A stretch of DNA of 64,000 nt from Medicago truncatula (GCF_003473485.1 NC_053049.1:15252001-15316000); one strand, 5' to 3'. Positions 20,686-34,083 are shown, numbered from the stretch's first letter. The notes: generated by a model not told the origin, from the sequence alone. Numbers and translations are program-made.

Positions 20686-23321
20686 GTAAGTTTGTGTATG
20701 CACCGAATCCACTCATATATACAAGCTTCCACTTCTTTTCTTCTGTCAGTTGTCCACCTTTTCCAACCTTCTTTCTCCATTTAAAGAAGTTTTTCAACCT
20801 TCTTTCTCCACCTTTTCCAGATTTACGAAGTTAGCAAACCTTCATTTCTGCTTTCAACTGATCTTGACTGCTCTCCTCTTGATTTTTTTTCCCTTCATTA
20901 ACATATGAAAGCAATGAAATATGTACAAATCACTCTTCTCATGATAGATTCCATGATAACCAAATATATACAAAAATTGGGGAAAAGGCATATGTTTTCT
21001 ACAAAGTTAACGCAACAAGTTTTTATAAAAATGTATTACGTACAAAGATGGTAAATTTAGCACTTAACAATTAACTTTTTCTTGTTTACCAGAGATATTT
21101 TTTTATTACCAATATTTAGTTGGTCTATTCATCTTGAATCTTTTCATACTCGGCTAATGGAAGTTCACAGTTTTTTTGTCTTTTCTACCCAAGTTTGAAC
21201 CTAATCTCCAAAATAACGAAAGATTAGACCACATGTTGTTCCTCGCTTTATGATGCTCACATAACTGCGTTTATAAATTTAGATTTAAGAATTTCAGACA
21301 CGGTGATTCATATGCCTCAAGATTATTTACTCTATCTTCCTTATATATTCTTTTAATTTCAATATCATGTTTTCAATCTTTCGCTGTAACGATGACTTAA
21401 CTACCATAATCTAACTAGTTAGTTGGTTCATTAACAACTTTCAACGATTCTAGATTATTAACGTCTTATGATGTAAAAACGAACTTGTTTGGTCCGAGGA
21501 CTTGTTTGACATTTATAAGCTCGGAACCAAAATTGTCATCACCAACTATATTAGAACCAAGACTTCCTAATAGTTTTAGACGAACATTTATAAGAACTTG
21601 TTTCAGTCCATAACAGTTTTAGACGACCATTTTAATTCTAAGCTTATAAATGTGTTAAATAAGTGATCGATCGAAACAAGTTATTTTTTACGTTCAAAGA
21701 TGTTGATGATCCTGAACCTTTGAAATCCGTTATTGAACTATCTAATTTGTTTGTTCAAGGGAGCAAAGTCATTTGTTACAACTAATAATCATCATTGTCT
21801 TTTGAAAGGTATAATATTAAAGGAATATACAAGGTAGATATAATCAATAATCTTGAGGCCGGCCTATAAATTAATATGTTCGAATTTCTTAAATTTAAAC
21901 TTATCAACATTAGTTATGTAAGAATCATAAAATGAAAAGAAACTTATGATCAAAACTTCCATTCATTTTAGATACAATTGGTTCAAACTTGGTTCAGAAT
22001 CACTCTTATTTAATATAGTAAATTATTTTGACACAAACTTTAATAGAAACACTACCAAATATAGTTTTCTCTACTCCCAAATATTGAATTTCTAGCTTTG
22101 TTCCATTTTTTCATTTGAGTTGTTTTGTCAAATTTGGTATGATTCATACAAGAGAAGAAACTGTTTAATGATGGAGGATTTTCTCTTATGAGTCGGATAA
22201 ATCTTTAAGTACAATGACGCTTCATGTTATATATTGGTTTATTAATTAGTAGGTTTCATATGAATCGTTGGTGGAAGATGTTGATAGAATTGTGTCATTT
22301 GGTCTCTCTGTTTATTCTCATTAACTTCAATTGATATTTGATACTTATATTCATGGGAAATACTAGATTTAGCGAGAAGGCCTTTCACGATTTGCATTTT
22401 GTAATTAGCTATTCCGCCAACGCCAAAGAGTCAAACAGTTTGTAATTAAAGCATTTTGTTATTATCTTGAGATAATTCTATGTCAACAAGAACAGAGAAT
22501 TTAAATCCACATGAATAATGAGAATGAGAACACTCTTACCGTGATCATGATAAATACAACAACATTGGGATCTTTGTGGTTGTGTAGCAATGCCTTCTCC
22601 TTCAAAGCGACACCCTTCTCCTCTCGCAAGAAATAGAATGAAAACATAAAAATGTTGTTAATGGGTTTCTACATTTTTTGTTAAATTTGATCTTTCTCTT
22701 TTATTTTCGGTTCTGTCTTTCTAATCTCTATGTTTTTTGTTCCTCCTTTTGCTCTACTTGTTGATCATATTTATACTCAAAATTAGGTTAAGTTATGAGG
22801 AAAATGCCAAAAATGTGTAGTGAGGAGCAATAAAAAGAATCATATTTTCTTTACTGTTGCTTGTGCCAATTTGCTTGTGACAGAATTGAAGTTGGTGGTT
22901 GCAGAAAATGGAGTGTAGTGTGAGCTCAAAATGGTGAAATTGAAAAGAGAGTGTAAAGATTGAGAGGAAGATAACAGTCTCACTTAGACTTGTATCAAAA
23001 TTCTAACAAAAGAATGAATTTTTCGTAAAAGGGTTACTTATATAACAAGTAATCTAACTAACTGACTACTACCTTGTTTGACAAGTAAAGCAATAAACTT
23101 AACTACCATAACAAACTAAGCTAACTTCACTTACTTGCTTAAGAAGTCACACAACTAATTAACAAAAACAGTTAGCTTGTTAAGCAATTAATCACACTTT
23201 AAACATGAATTACATCTCATCATTACCAAGTATCATTGTTGTGTTTCCAGGACTTAAGGACTTAAGAATTTCACAATATGAAGGGCTGCAGTCACCTAAA
23301 GAAGATAAAAAGTGGGAACTG

Positions 23322-23585
23322 CTAGCACAAAGGTTTTGTCATGCTCATACGTGAAACATTGATTTCTTGTCTTGCAATATATGAGATGAATTCATTGAAA
23401 TGGCTCTCATTTGGTTTACCAACGTGAAAGAGTTCGACCTTTCGATGAATAATTTCACAATTCTTCCTGCTTGCATCCAAGAATGTCGCTTTCTGACGAA
23501 ACTCCATTTGGACTATGCATGCATCTTCAAGAAATGGGAGAGATTCCACCCAATTTAGAAACATTTTTTGCAATATGGTGCACAT
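23322..23585 (-). pseudogene. Unrecognised coding-like remnant
   Basis: An 87-codon open frame with balanced composition (contains VESLPFLEDACIVQMEFRQK and RKNCEIIHRKVELFHVGKP) stands out from the AT-rich surroundings. The leucine/cysteine pattern slightly recalls plant F-box/LRR proteins, but I cannot assign it. No flanking exons or promoter are visible, so a gene remnant is more likely than a gene. Confidence 0.25.
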
Positions 23586-23956
23586 CCTTGAAGGATTTGA
23601 AACTCGATGTGGAATTTGAATATCAGGGGTTACATGTCACACACTAAAATATATATTTTTGAAGAAACTTATGTACTAAAAGATCAAATTATGATATTAG
23701 GAAGAAAAAAAATTATAAGAATAAATTTTGACAATGTCACACACTATAAAAACAATATAGTAGTATTATTTTTTAAGGAACAAATATATTAGTATTTAAT
23801 ACACTAAAAATATATTATTTAAGAAAAAAAAATACACTAGCAGTTTATCTCTCCTTATGTATTTATGTTTTATGAATATTAGTCACTTCGTATTCGTCTG
23901 TATGTTTTTTTATGAATTTTTTATTAGTTATATGTGTAGAAGTTTATGACTTTTGT

Positions 23957-24045
23957 CCCCCGTGAGCTTAACTCAGTTGGTAAGGACGATGTATAATATA
24001 TGCAGGGTACGGGTTTCGAACCTCATACACCACAAAAAAAGAAGT
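23957..24045 (+). repeat. tRNA-derived SINE remnant
   Basis: CCCCGTGAGCTTAACTCAGT (A-box region), TGTATAATATATGCAGGG and GGTTTCGAACCTC (B-box) are the pol III promoter parts of a common legume SINE. It ends CATACACCACAAAAAAAG. It is a truncated, non-functional copy; the same family occurs at about 33.03 and 37.45 kb. Confidence 0.7.
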
Positions 24046-25302
24046 TTGTGACTTTTAAATAGCAACAAACTATATGTATCTTTTACCGATAATATAACAA
24101 ATCTAATAAAAAAAAATCATATTTTTTCAATAACACCGACAATATAACATTATTAAAAGAAATTTTTTTAAGAGTATAATTGAAATAATGTAAAATTCAT
24201 CCCAAAGAAATCATGTTTTCCATTTATATATTGTTATAGATTATTAGAAATCAAACGTAAAATTATTCGACAAATGAATGATTAAATGATTGTTTGATTA
24301 CTTATATTGAAAGTAATATTTTTATTAAAACAATTACAATATATATTTAGACTTTAAAAACAAAAATATTATATGTGTGCGCGCTTGCATGCGTACGTGC
24401 GTATTTGCGTGTGTGTTCTACATGCTATCTACACTACTCAAAGTTTCTGGATCCGTCGCTGATCCCATCTATTGGTTTGTTTAAAATTTAGAGTCTAAAT
24501 AAGGTGTTGATCTTTGACAAAAAAATGGAGCTGGTCTTGCTGATGGTTTTTTCTTCAGAAGGATTATTGCTTGGAGTGCTCGGGCCATTTTTATATATTA
24601 ATTATGGGCGTGTATGCAAAGAAATGAGTTTGATATTATGGTTGTATTCTTTTTGATCTATTCTTTACACACTTTATACTCAACGTATATTATTTTTTAA
24701 TAAACACTTTACAAATTACACTCATTTCTTTTTCCACTTATATAACTTATTAATGGTGAAGGGTAGTGAATGGGGAAAATTGAAGAAGAGGGGGATTGAT
24801 TTGTTGCAGAGGGTATACTTTTTTACATTTGATAGAAATTTATGATCGAATGATATAAAATGGTCTTGCATAATGCACCACCTAAGTGACTTGTGCACAT
24901 TAAAATTGGACCGCAAGCTTGATTGATGCGAAGTAACAAATCCTACCCAAAACTATTGATTGTCAGCTTTGGTTGAAGTGTTCTATATTTATATGTATAT
25001 CCCTGCTAAAATCTCTACACACCATTATAAGAACAGAACAGAACATTCACAAATTTGGACCAACAAGGGGAATAGCATAAACAAAAGATGTTTGATCAGA
25101 TATTACATAGCAGCATTGCACTAATGAGATTTATCTTTTTTATCTTCAAATATTGCTATAATAACACATAGTCTATAAATATAATGACTAGTTAAATGAT
25201 TCTCTACTCAGTCTAGCTTAGACCAGATAAAATCCCAGGCCCCAGCAGATTAATTGAGAACAAGCAGTGAAGCCTCAGCAAAATCTAGAATAACACTACA
25301 TC

Positions 25303-27962
25303 TCAACCTTGACTAATTTCCTTCTCCTTTGCCTTGCATACATCTTCCGCAGTCTTAATAAATTTCTTTGTCAAATCATCAACCTGAAGGCAGAAAAAAA
25401 AAAATCAGAAATCAAATCTGTGGAGCTACGGAATCTCAACGCCATATTTGCTGCATTAAGCATATATAACTTACTTCTTTCTCCAATCTTTTTAAGTCAT
25501 CCTTGGGAAGAATGGAGTTCAATTTCTTAATGGCATCCATTGCCTGTAGAATCAACATCTTTAATCACTACATGCAGAAAATTAAGCTAAACCATGAAGA
25601 AGAAGAAATACTGCCAAGAGGACTATCTTGTTATTGAGTTAGAGGAAGACCTAGAAAAACTATAAGAGAGACTATTGGGAAATATTTAGAAAGTAATGAG
25701 TTAGACCAAAATAAGGTTTATGATAGGACATTATGGCGTAATTTGATCCATGTAGCTTACCCCACTTAGTGGGGAAAAACTTGGTTGTTGTTGTTGTTTT
25801 GAAATGTATTATCTGCTCTAATAAAATAATCAGTGTACATACTTCAGGATAAACAGGTTGGGGTTAAAGGATGAAATGAACAGACTGAAAATTAAGCACC
25901 TAGAGCATATTTAAAAACTCATTAAAATGCTGAAAACTTTAAGCATTTAAAACATTTTAAGTCAATGGCTAACCAAAAAAGCAACAACTGATGAAGAAAG
26001 AAAATCACTTGAAATGTCTGAAGAGATTCAGAGCAAGGGAGGACTCTCAAATCTTTCAGCAACTACCCTTTCCTTAATCCCTTACTTATACTACTAGAAG
26101 CCAGATCTACCAGAAACAAAAAAAGTCAAGAAATAGAAAAGGCACACCACACCTTTTGTCGAGCTCTTCTAATGCTTTGCCGAGTATCCTCACAAGATTT
26201 AGTCACCAACTTATTCATAGCCTGAAATAAATGTCAAAGAAAAGGATATAGAGGAATGTCAAAGAAAGGGATAAAGAGTGATTAACATATACAAATACAA
26301 ATGAAGTGTGATTAACATACCTGCATATGCTCTTTGGTCAATCTGATCATTTAAGGTTCAAAAGTAAATTAGTCAATTCACTCCAACAGGCATGAGTAAT
26401 TGAATGTAATAAATAGAATAAAAGCTTACGGTGGGATGACAGCAATCAATCTTTCACCATCTGTTCTAGGATTTAATCCCAGTGGAGATGAAACAATGGC
26501 GTTCTCTAATTGTTTAAGTGTCTGCGAGAGTTTGTCACACCATATGCAAAAATTAGTCATATAACATTCAAAAGTAATGCTTGTTTACTTAGAACTTTAC
26601 AAATAGCAAGCATGCTCAAAAATGTAAGATAAAGCACCTCTGGATCATAAGGATTAACAGATAAGGTTTTTGGATCGAGGACTGAAACAAGAGCAATCCG
26701 ACTCAAAGGCATCTTGACACCACCAGTTTCTACAATAATGTGATCAAGCATTCCTGTAGAGACAAGCTCATTGTTAATGTGTTGAGTATTAAGCATTCAC
26801 AGACACATACGGTTTAAAATACACGCCAATATACCTGCAGATGCTCTTCCTGTTCGTAGTTTGCTTAGTTCAACAGATAATGCAGTCATCGCAGCCTCCA
26901 TCTGTGAGGAAGCACTTGCCTTAATATTAGGGCCAACGTTTGGTGGAACTTCAGCTGTACTAACACCCCCTTCATCCTCTAAAATTGTACAAAACAACGA
27001 CCATTACAAAACCAGCATTACAAAATGAGTCAATTAAATTATGTTTGGATAATAAGCTTAATTTGCAGCTTACAGTATAAGAGCTTATGAATAAGCTATT
27101 TATAGAACATAACATAAAATAAAGTCAAACTGTTTTTGTCCAATCTTTAAGCTATTTTCATAAGTTATCCTGGATATCTTATGAAAACAAGCCAGCTTAT
27201 GAACATGTCATAACCTGTTTATGTAAGTTCTGCCAAACAGTGTCACACATGTTTATGACAGTAGATAAGCTATTATAAGCCATTCCAAACAGGCCCTACA
27301 TTGGATTTGGATTCCAAACCACATGACACAATTATTGATCTTGGTTGTACAATCTCAATTCAATGATGAAGATCATTTAAAGACGGGTTGGAATCGAACA
27401 ATTTTAATCTAAGACTGATATCAATTAAGCCCTGTTTGGATAAACAACCAACTTGAACGAACGTTTATGTATATAGCACAAGCACTTATCATTATAGACG
27501 CTTATGTGTAACCTATTTCTATAGCAAAATACAAAATAAAGTTCATTTTTTTCCATATAAGAGATAAACTGTTTTCATTAGCTATCTTGGAGAATTTATG
27601 AAAACAAGCTGTAAACATCTTATAAACATGTCATAAGTCGTTTTTCACAAGTTCTATCAAATAATCTCACAAAAATTAGATAAGCTCAAATAAACCGATC
27701 CAAACAGACCCATAATGCATGTAACTATGTGTTTGTCTATATGCAGGGAATCAAAGATTAACTTACTTGACTTTCGGCCTTTGGCAAAGGCTCTACGACT
27801 TTCAACGATAAAATTAGGCATCGGCGGAGAAATGACAGCTCTAGTGGTATCATCAGTCATACAAAATTTAACAGGGGAATTTTCACAAACATGTAGAGCA
27901 CAAGTTGGGAGGCGAAACAAATTTCTGCATCCAAATGCTCGTCGAACAATGTAACCAGCCAT
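25303..27962 (-). CDS. Ribosome recycling factor, mitochondrial type
   Basis: Eight coding exons join in frame to 262 codons: 27962-27767, 26978-26835, 26753-26638, 26521-26430, 26342-26321, 26221-26153, 25543-25475 and 25383-25303, all GT-AG. RRF acts with elongation factor G to split post-termination ribosomes. Residues 1-65 are a basic, acid-poor organelle presequence (GYIVRRAFGCRNLFRLPT; RRAFAKGRKS). The RRF domain follows with SKLRTGRAS at 104-112, VKMPLSRIALVSVLDPKTL, SPLGLNPRTDG and the C-terminal KSCEDTRQSIRRAR/KKLNSILPKDD. The AKGRKSK...EVPPNVGPNIKAS segment matches my memory of the plant mitochondrial rather than plastid form. An ATG in frame a codon upstream (27965) is an alternative. 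Exon 5 is only 22 nt. Intron 1 carries two hAT-like MITEs. Complete and apparently functional. Confidence 0.93.
27039..27298. mobile_element. hAT-like MITE in RRF intron 1
   Basis: It begins TATGTTTGGATAATAAGCTT and ends ATAAGCCATTCCAAACAGGC, imperfect inverted repeats. Between them are the AGCTTATGAATAAGCTA, TTTTCATAAGTTATC and CTTATGAAAACAAGC blocks of the common 'GTTTGGATAA' legume MITE family. No target duplication was confirmed. Confidence 0.6.
27424..27714. mobile_element. Second hAT-like MITE in RRF intron 1
   Basis: The ends TTAAGCCCTGTTTGGATAAA and ATCCAAACAGACCCATAA are inverted, with internal CATTAGCTATCTTGGAGA and TTATGAAAACAAGCTG shared with 27039-27298. It lies about 130 bp from that copy. 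Confidence 0.65.
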
Positions 27963-28139
27963 CATACACTTATTTGATTCTAATCTTGCTCTGTTCATCA
28001 ATAATAACAAGAAAAATTAATAATAAACAAGCATTGTGGAAAAAAAAAACTATGTATTGTAAATCGCGTCGCTTTAACGCGGAATGGAAGGAAAATTGTA
28101 AAATTGACATAGAAAAAGGAGAATTTGGAGTAGCTCACT

Positions 28140-28255
28140 GGTTGAGGCGGCTGAGGAGAAACTCCGGCAGCGTTTTCCGGCGAGGTTTTGATTTTCACGG
28201 CGAGTTGAGTTTCAGTGCTGTGATTCGAACTTGTTGTTTGTGATACAAAGGTAAA
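28140..28255 (-). promoter_or_regulatory. Probable 5' leader exon of the RRF gene
   Basis: On the minus strand a GC-richer block (AAAACCTCGCCGGAAAACGC) ends at CTCAACCA followed by GTGAGC, a good donor. A matching acceptor (GATGAACAG) lies just upstream of the RRF ATG near 27997. This suggests a 5'-UTR intron of about 150 bp. A short upstream ATG frame in the leader (from 28198) would terminate soon after splicing. Confidence 0.45.
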
Positions 28256-28514
28256 ATGGTAATTAATGGTGGGTCTGTTTAAAACTTGGGCTTGTGATTA
28301 GAAGTTAGAATTCCATCTTAATCTATGACGACAGATTAATGACGGACAGATTAATGTTTACGTTGGAATAAACCGTCGATTTAATCGGTAAACCATAAAC
28401 TACTAAAATCAACTAAAAAGTTTCTAAACTATATTATTATTGGTCAATTTGGTTTATACCGAGGGACTAGATTGATAGATGGAAAGTTTAAGGATATTTT
28501 AGCTAATTTTAATA

Positions 28515-29330
28515 CTCCCTCCGTCCCTCTATATAACCCCTTTTACTTTTTTCACATTTTTTCATAAAAGTTATTAATGTAATTAATATGTCTATTTTGT
28601 GTGTTAATATTACCAAATTATCCTTTGTTTGTATAAGTGTTTTTTTTGACAAAAACAAAATGATATTCATTCATTCAAATCGAGAGATTACATCATTCAA
28701 CACCGCTAAAAACGTAAAGGATGAATCTGCGAACAAACTCACAGGATCCAAGTTAATAGCATATAACAACATAATGCCTACAAAAATATATGATAAAATT
28801 AAAGTGACCGGAATATCCATTGCCTCCAAATCTGCAACGTTGACGCCCAAATCATTGATTGAACAATCGATCTTTTAATACGAATCAAATGAACATCGCA
28901 CGAAGACGGGAAATCAAACAACGCCGCACAAGACGACAAACAACAAATCACCACATTTTGATGATGAAATTACAAAGAAAAAGAACCTAGATCTATGTGA
29001 AAATCACTTATTTAGATTGAAATAAAGAGAAAAAGATGAAGATGGGTGATTTCAGGTCAAGAATTGATCCAAAATCATCCCTCAATGAAGAAATTGTAAG
29101 AGAAAACCTAGAGAGAGAAAACTAGGGTCGGCTTATTAGAGAGGGAGAGATCGACAACAAATTTATGTGTGTTAAATTTGATTTTTCATATTTCAAGATA
29201 AGTTAGCAGTATTAATTAAGGGTATGTTTAAGAAAAAAAAATGTGTCTAGTAATTTGAAAAGGATTTTATATTTAGGGACAATTTTTTTGTCAAACGGAT
29301 GATTATATATAGGGACGGAGACGGAGGGAG
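28515..29330. mobile_element. Stowaway-like element with an internal insertion
   Basis: The ends CTCCCTCCGTCCCTCTATAT and ATATAGGGACGGAGACGGAG...GGGAG are inverted repeats flanked by TA on both sides (28513-28514 and 29331-29332), the Tc1/mariner Stowaway signature. At 816 bp it is too long for that family. The middle (about 28646-29160) is a dispersed repeat found also near 37.96 and 40.34 kb, so a repeat appears to have inserted into a roughly 300-bp MITE. Confidence 0.8.
28646..29160. repeat. Dispersed repeat family A, copy 1
   Basis: Begins near TTGACAAAAACAAAATGATA and includes GTTAATAGCATATAACAACA, ATGCCTACAAAAATATATGA, CAACGTTGACGCCCAAATC and GATGGGTGATTTCAGGTC. The same ordered blocks recur at 37958-38395 and, split by a LINE, at 40337-41560. 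I do not recognise the family; terminal repeats are not evident. Confidence 0.6.
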
Positions 29331-29332
29331 TA

Positions 29333-32037
29333 GTTTATGGACCAAATTGATTATAAGGTGATAGTTTAGAGACTAAATTGAATGTTTATTATTTCTGATA
29401 TGAATACTAACTAGTTCTCCTATGAAAATCTCATGGGATTAATTTTGATATTATTTTTTGTTTGATTGTAAGACAATTGTGCGGATTAAATTGAGTTTTT
29501 ATTATTCTTATCATGTACACGACAAAATAAAAATAAAGGGAATGAAAGTGTTGTACAAAAAAAAAGGGAATGAAAGTGTATAATTTAACATAAAGGAGTT
29601 TGGTGTTATTCGGATACACCTTAAAAATCTTAAAATGTTATTTTATATACAACACACATATTCCTCAATTCAACGATGTGTATTTTATAAAAGACAAAAT
29701 TGTGAAGGGCGTAAACCTAAGCGAACAATACCTAGGAACGTCGTGCGATGTACTTGAGCCTGGAATAGAATAATAGATTAGTGAATCAAAATTGCAATGA
29801 AGTAAAAGATATATAAATACTTATCTCGCTTGTTTTTTGCGTAATTAGGCCGGTTGGCATATAAGAAAACAATGGACATCAATTATTTTTGCAAAATCAG
29901 GTTTGAATTATAAATGTCTGTGATTGCTCTACATGCCCTTCGGTTTGCCCAAAAGCCCCTAAGATTTATTGGAATGTAACTCCTTATATAAACCCTAATG
30001 AGGGATACTACATGATCGACATTTTTTGCATTTGAGCGTAACTTATGATGGTCAACTTATTTCAAAGGTAGAGCAATCAACAGAACATAGAGAAAAATCT
30101 TAAAAAAGTTTCCGAAAAAAATCTTTAAAAAGTTTCCTTATTAGATTACCATATTGCCTGATTTGAGTACCGCTCTCTCCAATTGAGTTTAGCCCTTGTT
30201 TTGTACACAATACAAGGGTTCTCTAAATGTTAAAAGTGATGCTATTTTAGGCTTTGTTTGTAAGTTGAAAGACTCAAGGAAATTAGAGTATTTATAAATA
30301 AATAAAAATGAGAAATATTTTAAAATATTTTGAAGATTTTTTATTTTTCTTTTGGATAATGATGAATGAATATTTGTGATTGATATACTTCTAATCTTGA
30401 GAATGTTATAAAAATATAGATTGAATTTGAAAAACTTATCACCCGTTCTAAAATTCTCCAAAACTCTAATCCAATACAATTTTTGGTTTCCTAAATTATG
30501 GAAAATTAAAAAAAAAATATTAAACTCACAAAGTCCTCCCCTCCTAAACTTTGTTTGGAAGATCGGAGGGGAAGGGATGAAAGATTTTGTAAGGAGACAA
30601 TTAGAGAAATCTATATCATTTTATATTATGGGTTTGTAGATATTGATAAATGTATATTTTTTTATAAATATACTTTCAATTGTAAAATTGGTACTTAAAT
30701 CAAGAGAGTCTTCTATGTAATGAAAAACAATTTAGGTGTCATTATTAGATCGATTCTTCTTATGTACGCAAAGGTAGAATTAAATCCATATATTTGGTTA
30801 CAAAGGAAGGAGAGAAAGAGAGAGTTTGCAATAAAATTGAAAAGAAGAGAAGTGATTGTTGGATCATGAGAGAAACCTAATAATTGAGCAACCACACAAT
30901 TGAACTGAACATAATATTTTATAGAAAATCTTTAGCATTTTAGTATATAAGTCTCACATATATATTATTCAACGTCAACTTTTTTATCTAATGTAAAATT
31001 TCTTGTGTAAAAAAAAATCTAATGTGAAATGTCTGACTCACTTGACATTTAAGAGTGGAGATGTAAAAGCATAATTTTTTTTTAGAGATTCCGTTCTAAT
31101 CCTTACATGTATGTATTTGTTTTTCATGAGAAAATTGTTGGTAGTATTTAATTATTTTCTTAATTTTATTGGTTATTTATTTTTCTTCAATCTTCTATCA
31201 ATTTTTTAGGAAAAAAAAGCAGTTTTTTAATTACCCTAAACAAGTTAGAGATTGGAGCTATTGATATAATTCACCGACTACTTTCATGATCACTTATTAG
31301 TTTCTATGAATGTAGATAAAGGTATATTTGAAGATATTTTTCAAAAGCCAAACAACCTAGCTTAGACAATGTCAAAAAAAAAAAAAAAAAACATGTTCTG
31401 GCAAAAATTTCACAAGAGAAATTAATAGTTGATCTACTCAATTACTCCACTTTAAATTCCAACCTAAGGATATGATCTACACCGGTTGGAAGAAGCTTCT
31501 GATGGGTGGAAAAAACGCAACAACTATAGTTCCTTTAAGGGAGAGGGAGAGGGAGAGCTCGCATAAATATTGAGTGTGTATCTTATATTGAATATGGCTT
31601 GAAAAGAGCATATTTCTCATTTCATTGTAGAAAATGACTCTTTAGACATGGTTACAAGTAACTGCAAGTTTAATGAGGTGATTTCCACTTTAGTTTGATG
31701 CATATGGATTCGAGATTTTGACTTTGAATTGATATGTTCATTTTCTTCATACTTCAAGAGTATTGAAGAAACTTATGCGGTGATTGATTAGTTAATTTTA
31801 ACCTATCTTTTTAACTAGCACAAACAAATTGGTAAAAAACAAATTAACACAAATGAAGAAACTCCTTCAAGAAAACTTCATAGACTGATCTTTTATAATA
31901 TCTCTAAGTCTTGCATGCTAAAATTGTTCTTTTAATTTTGTAGTTTTTTCTCTGGACTTGCGCTTTTTTCGTCTCTAATTATGTGCTCCATATGACGATT
32001 TTTTTTTTTTTATCCCTGAATATAATTCATTATGTAA
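29333..32037. other. AT-rich intergenic stretch, no gene seen
   Basis: No coding signal survives inspection. 30190-30640 contains low-complexity AT sequence with CCTCCCCTCCTAAACTTTGT followed by an inverted GGAGGGGAAGGG, possibly a foldback remnant. 31377-31390 is a poly-A run. 31541-31556 is a short GGGAGA repeat. Confidence 0.4.
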
Positions 32038-32045
32038 TTTACTAG

Positions 32046-32316
32046 CATAGTTTTAAAACTCGGCTCGGTCATCGACTCGGCGGGAGTACTGGATCAATGG
32101 GTCAATGATCGAACCACTGAGTCATTGGTCGAACCGCATGACTAAATCGGAACCACTCGAATGACTCGGTTAGATAACTCGATCCTTAGATTAAATTTAT
32201 ATTGTTATTTAACCGGATTAACTCGGATTGAATCGGTGACTCGGTCACTTTAGAAACTAAAATAATCTAAGAGACGCGGATTCAACACTTATTATATGAT
32301 CAAACACAAATTAATT

Positions 32317-32370
<54 letters not shown>

Positions 32371-32958
32371 ATGAAACATTTACTTATACAATATATTATG
32401 AAGATAAAATAAAAAAATAAAAAGAGAATACATGTTTCTATTTTTTTTATAAGAAAGACAAAATACAAGTTATGCAAAAAAATTGACAAAATTCAAATTA
32501 TGCAAAAAAAATTATAAAATACAAGTTAAAATGTGAATTGAAATGAAGTAGTTTTAGCGTAACGAAAAAAAAAAATGGTGTAGTTTTAGTTTATGATATT
32601 TTGAAATAATATACAATCAAAATGAATCAACAATTCATCACAACAAACAGCAGTGTTGCAGTGGATTATTAGTACCTTTGAGAAGTTTGTGACTGTTTGG
32701 TCGCCTCTTCGATCCACAGCAAGGCTAGTTTTCAATTTTTTGGTAAATAATATAATCATTAATTAAAAAACAAATTTGTAACTCGGTTGGCTCATTAAAC
32801 CGCCGGTTCACCGGTTTTAACCGAGTTTGTCCGGTTCATGCCGGTTCGCACCGGTTTGATTGCATGACCGATCCAACATGCCAACCTCTCCGGTTACCTC
32901 TCCGGTTCACGGTCGGACCGGTTCGACCGGCCGGTCCGATCCGGTTTTCAAAACTATG
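32046..32958. mobile_element. hAT-like non-autonomous element with a (TA)n core
   Basis: CATAGTTTTAAAACTCGG at the left and CCGGTTTTCAAAACTATG at the right are inverted ends, with a perfect 8-bp duplication TTTACTAG (32038-32045 and 32959-32966). The arms are rich in CCGGTT/AACCGG motifs. A (TA)n microsatellite of about 24 units sits at 32319-32367. The 8-bp target site points to a hAT transposase supplied in trans. Confidence 0.88.
32319..32367. repeat. (TA)n microsatellite
   Basis: An uninterrupted TA dinucleotide run inside the hAT-like element; likely length-variable between accessions. Confidence 0.95.
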
Positions 32959-33011
32959 TTTACTAGTGTGTTAATTTTTTGTTCAATAAACACTCCTTGT
33001 TAATACTATTG

Positions 33012-33150
33012 ATTTATGTATATTGAAATGTGAAGTATAAGTCAGTTGACAGGGACAATGCATTAATATATACAGGAGTTAGAATTTGAACTCCGGACAC
33101 CTTCACTTTTCATCTTCAAAAATAAATTCTAACTACTAAACTACTTGATT
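33012..33150 (+). repeat. tRNA-derived SINE, degraded
   Basis: GTATAAGTCAGTTGACAGGG, ACAATGCATTAATATATACA and AGAATTTGAACTCCGGACAC match the order of the SINE at 23957, followed by AAATTCTAACTACTAAACTA, the usual downstream block. The B-box is mutated. Confidence 0.7.
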
Positions 33151-33761
33151 AAAAAGAAAAGTAAATTTTTAGATTAAGATATACAAAAATGAACATGTTA
33201 ACTTCACTAACTATTTTTCATGTATATATGTAAAAGAGTCAAACGCACTTATGATAAGAAAAACGGAGGGACTAGTAGTTTTTTTTTCTTGATGAAAAGT
33301 TCTTTTAATTTCTTATACCCAAATCAAGTTGATTGTTACATTGAATGGACACCAAAACTAGAAATCCAAGGCAAAATTAAAAATAAGTTCCTCAAAAATA
33401 TATGTGGGTCCATAAGATGGATATGTCATTCAACATTTAACGTGAGTCTTCACCTAATTTTAATTATTTTATTTATTTTAACGATCACTGTCCCCTTCCC
33501 TTGTCAAACAACTGGTCATTATTTTCGATCCTTTTCTTTTTTAAATCAGATGACATTCTAAGTCATTCCTTTGACTGTGTTTTATAAAGAAAATAAAAGT
33601 CATTCCTTTGACTAACACTATCTCTTTTTTTGGTAGAATTGAACGATGCATATAAAAAAGCTCTGATTAGAGCTCTAGAGTCTAGAAACTTTGATTAGTT
33701 TTGTTGGTTGTGCACTTATATAGAAATTTTGAATATTTATTATTTAGGCTGTGTTTAGTAA

Positions 33762-34052
33762 CACAAAAAATCTAGCTTATAGTTTGTTGGATTAGCTTAT
33801 AAGCTCGTTAGATGAAAATGTGGCGTGTTTGGTAACAAGTTTTTTTCATGAGCTTATAGCGTTTTTTGAAAAGCTATTTCAAGTAGCTTTTTAGCTTATA
33901 GCTGGTAGTTTTTTATATTTTCTTCCAACTTTAACTCTATTAATTTAAATTAATTATTTTTTTAATTAAACAACTACCCATGTTCATCTTTATAACCGCC
34001 CCATTTTTCCCTTAAAAAAAATGTCACGTTGTATTTTTTTTAAGGAGCACTT

Positions 34053-34083
<31 letters not shown>

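Larger units (their letters stand above)
20686..25302. other. Gene-poor AT-rich stretch
   Basis: Nothing convincing is coded here. Downstream flank similarity to copy 1 (GTAAGTTTGTGTATGCACCGA) ends within about 60 bp. It contains one SINE remnant (about 23960-24045), an unrecognised coding-like remnant (23322-23585), a short alternating purine-pyrimidine run near 24372-24416, and otherwise AT-rich sequence. Confidence 0.5.

Noticed and set aside
23957..24045. tRNA gene
   Set aside because: A- and B-box-like motifs are present but no cloverleaf can be folded; block order matches a SINE family.
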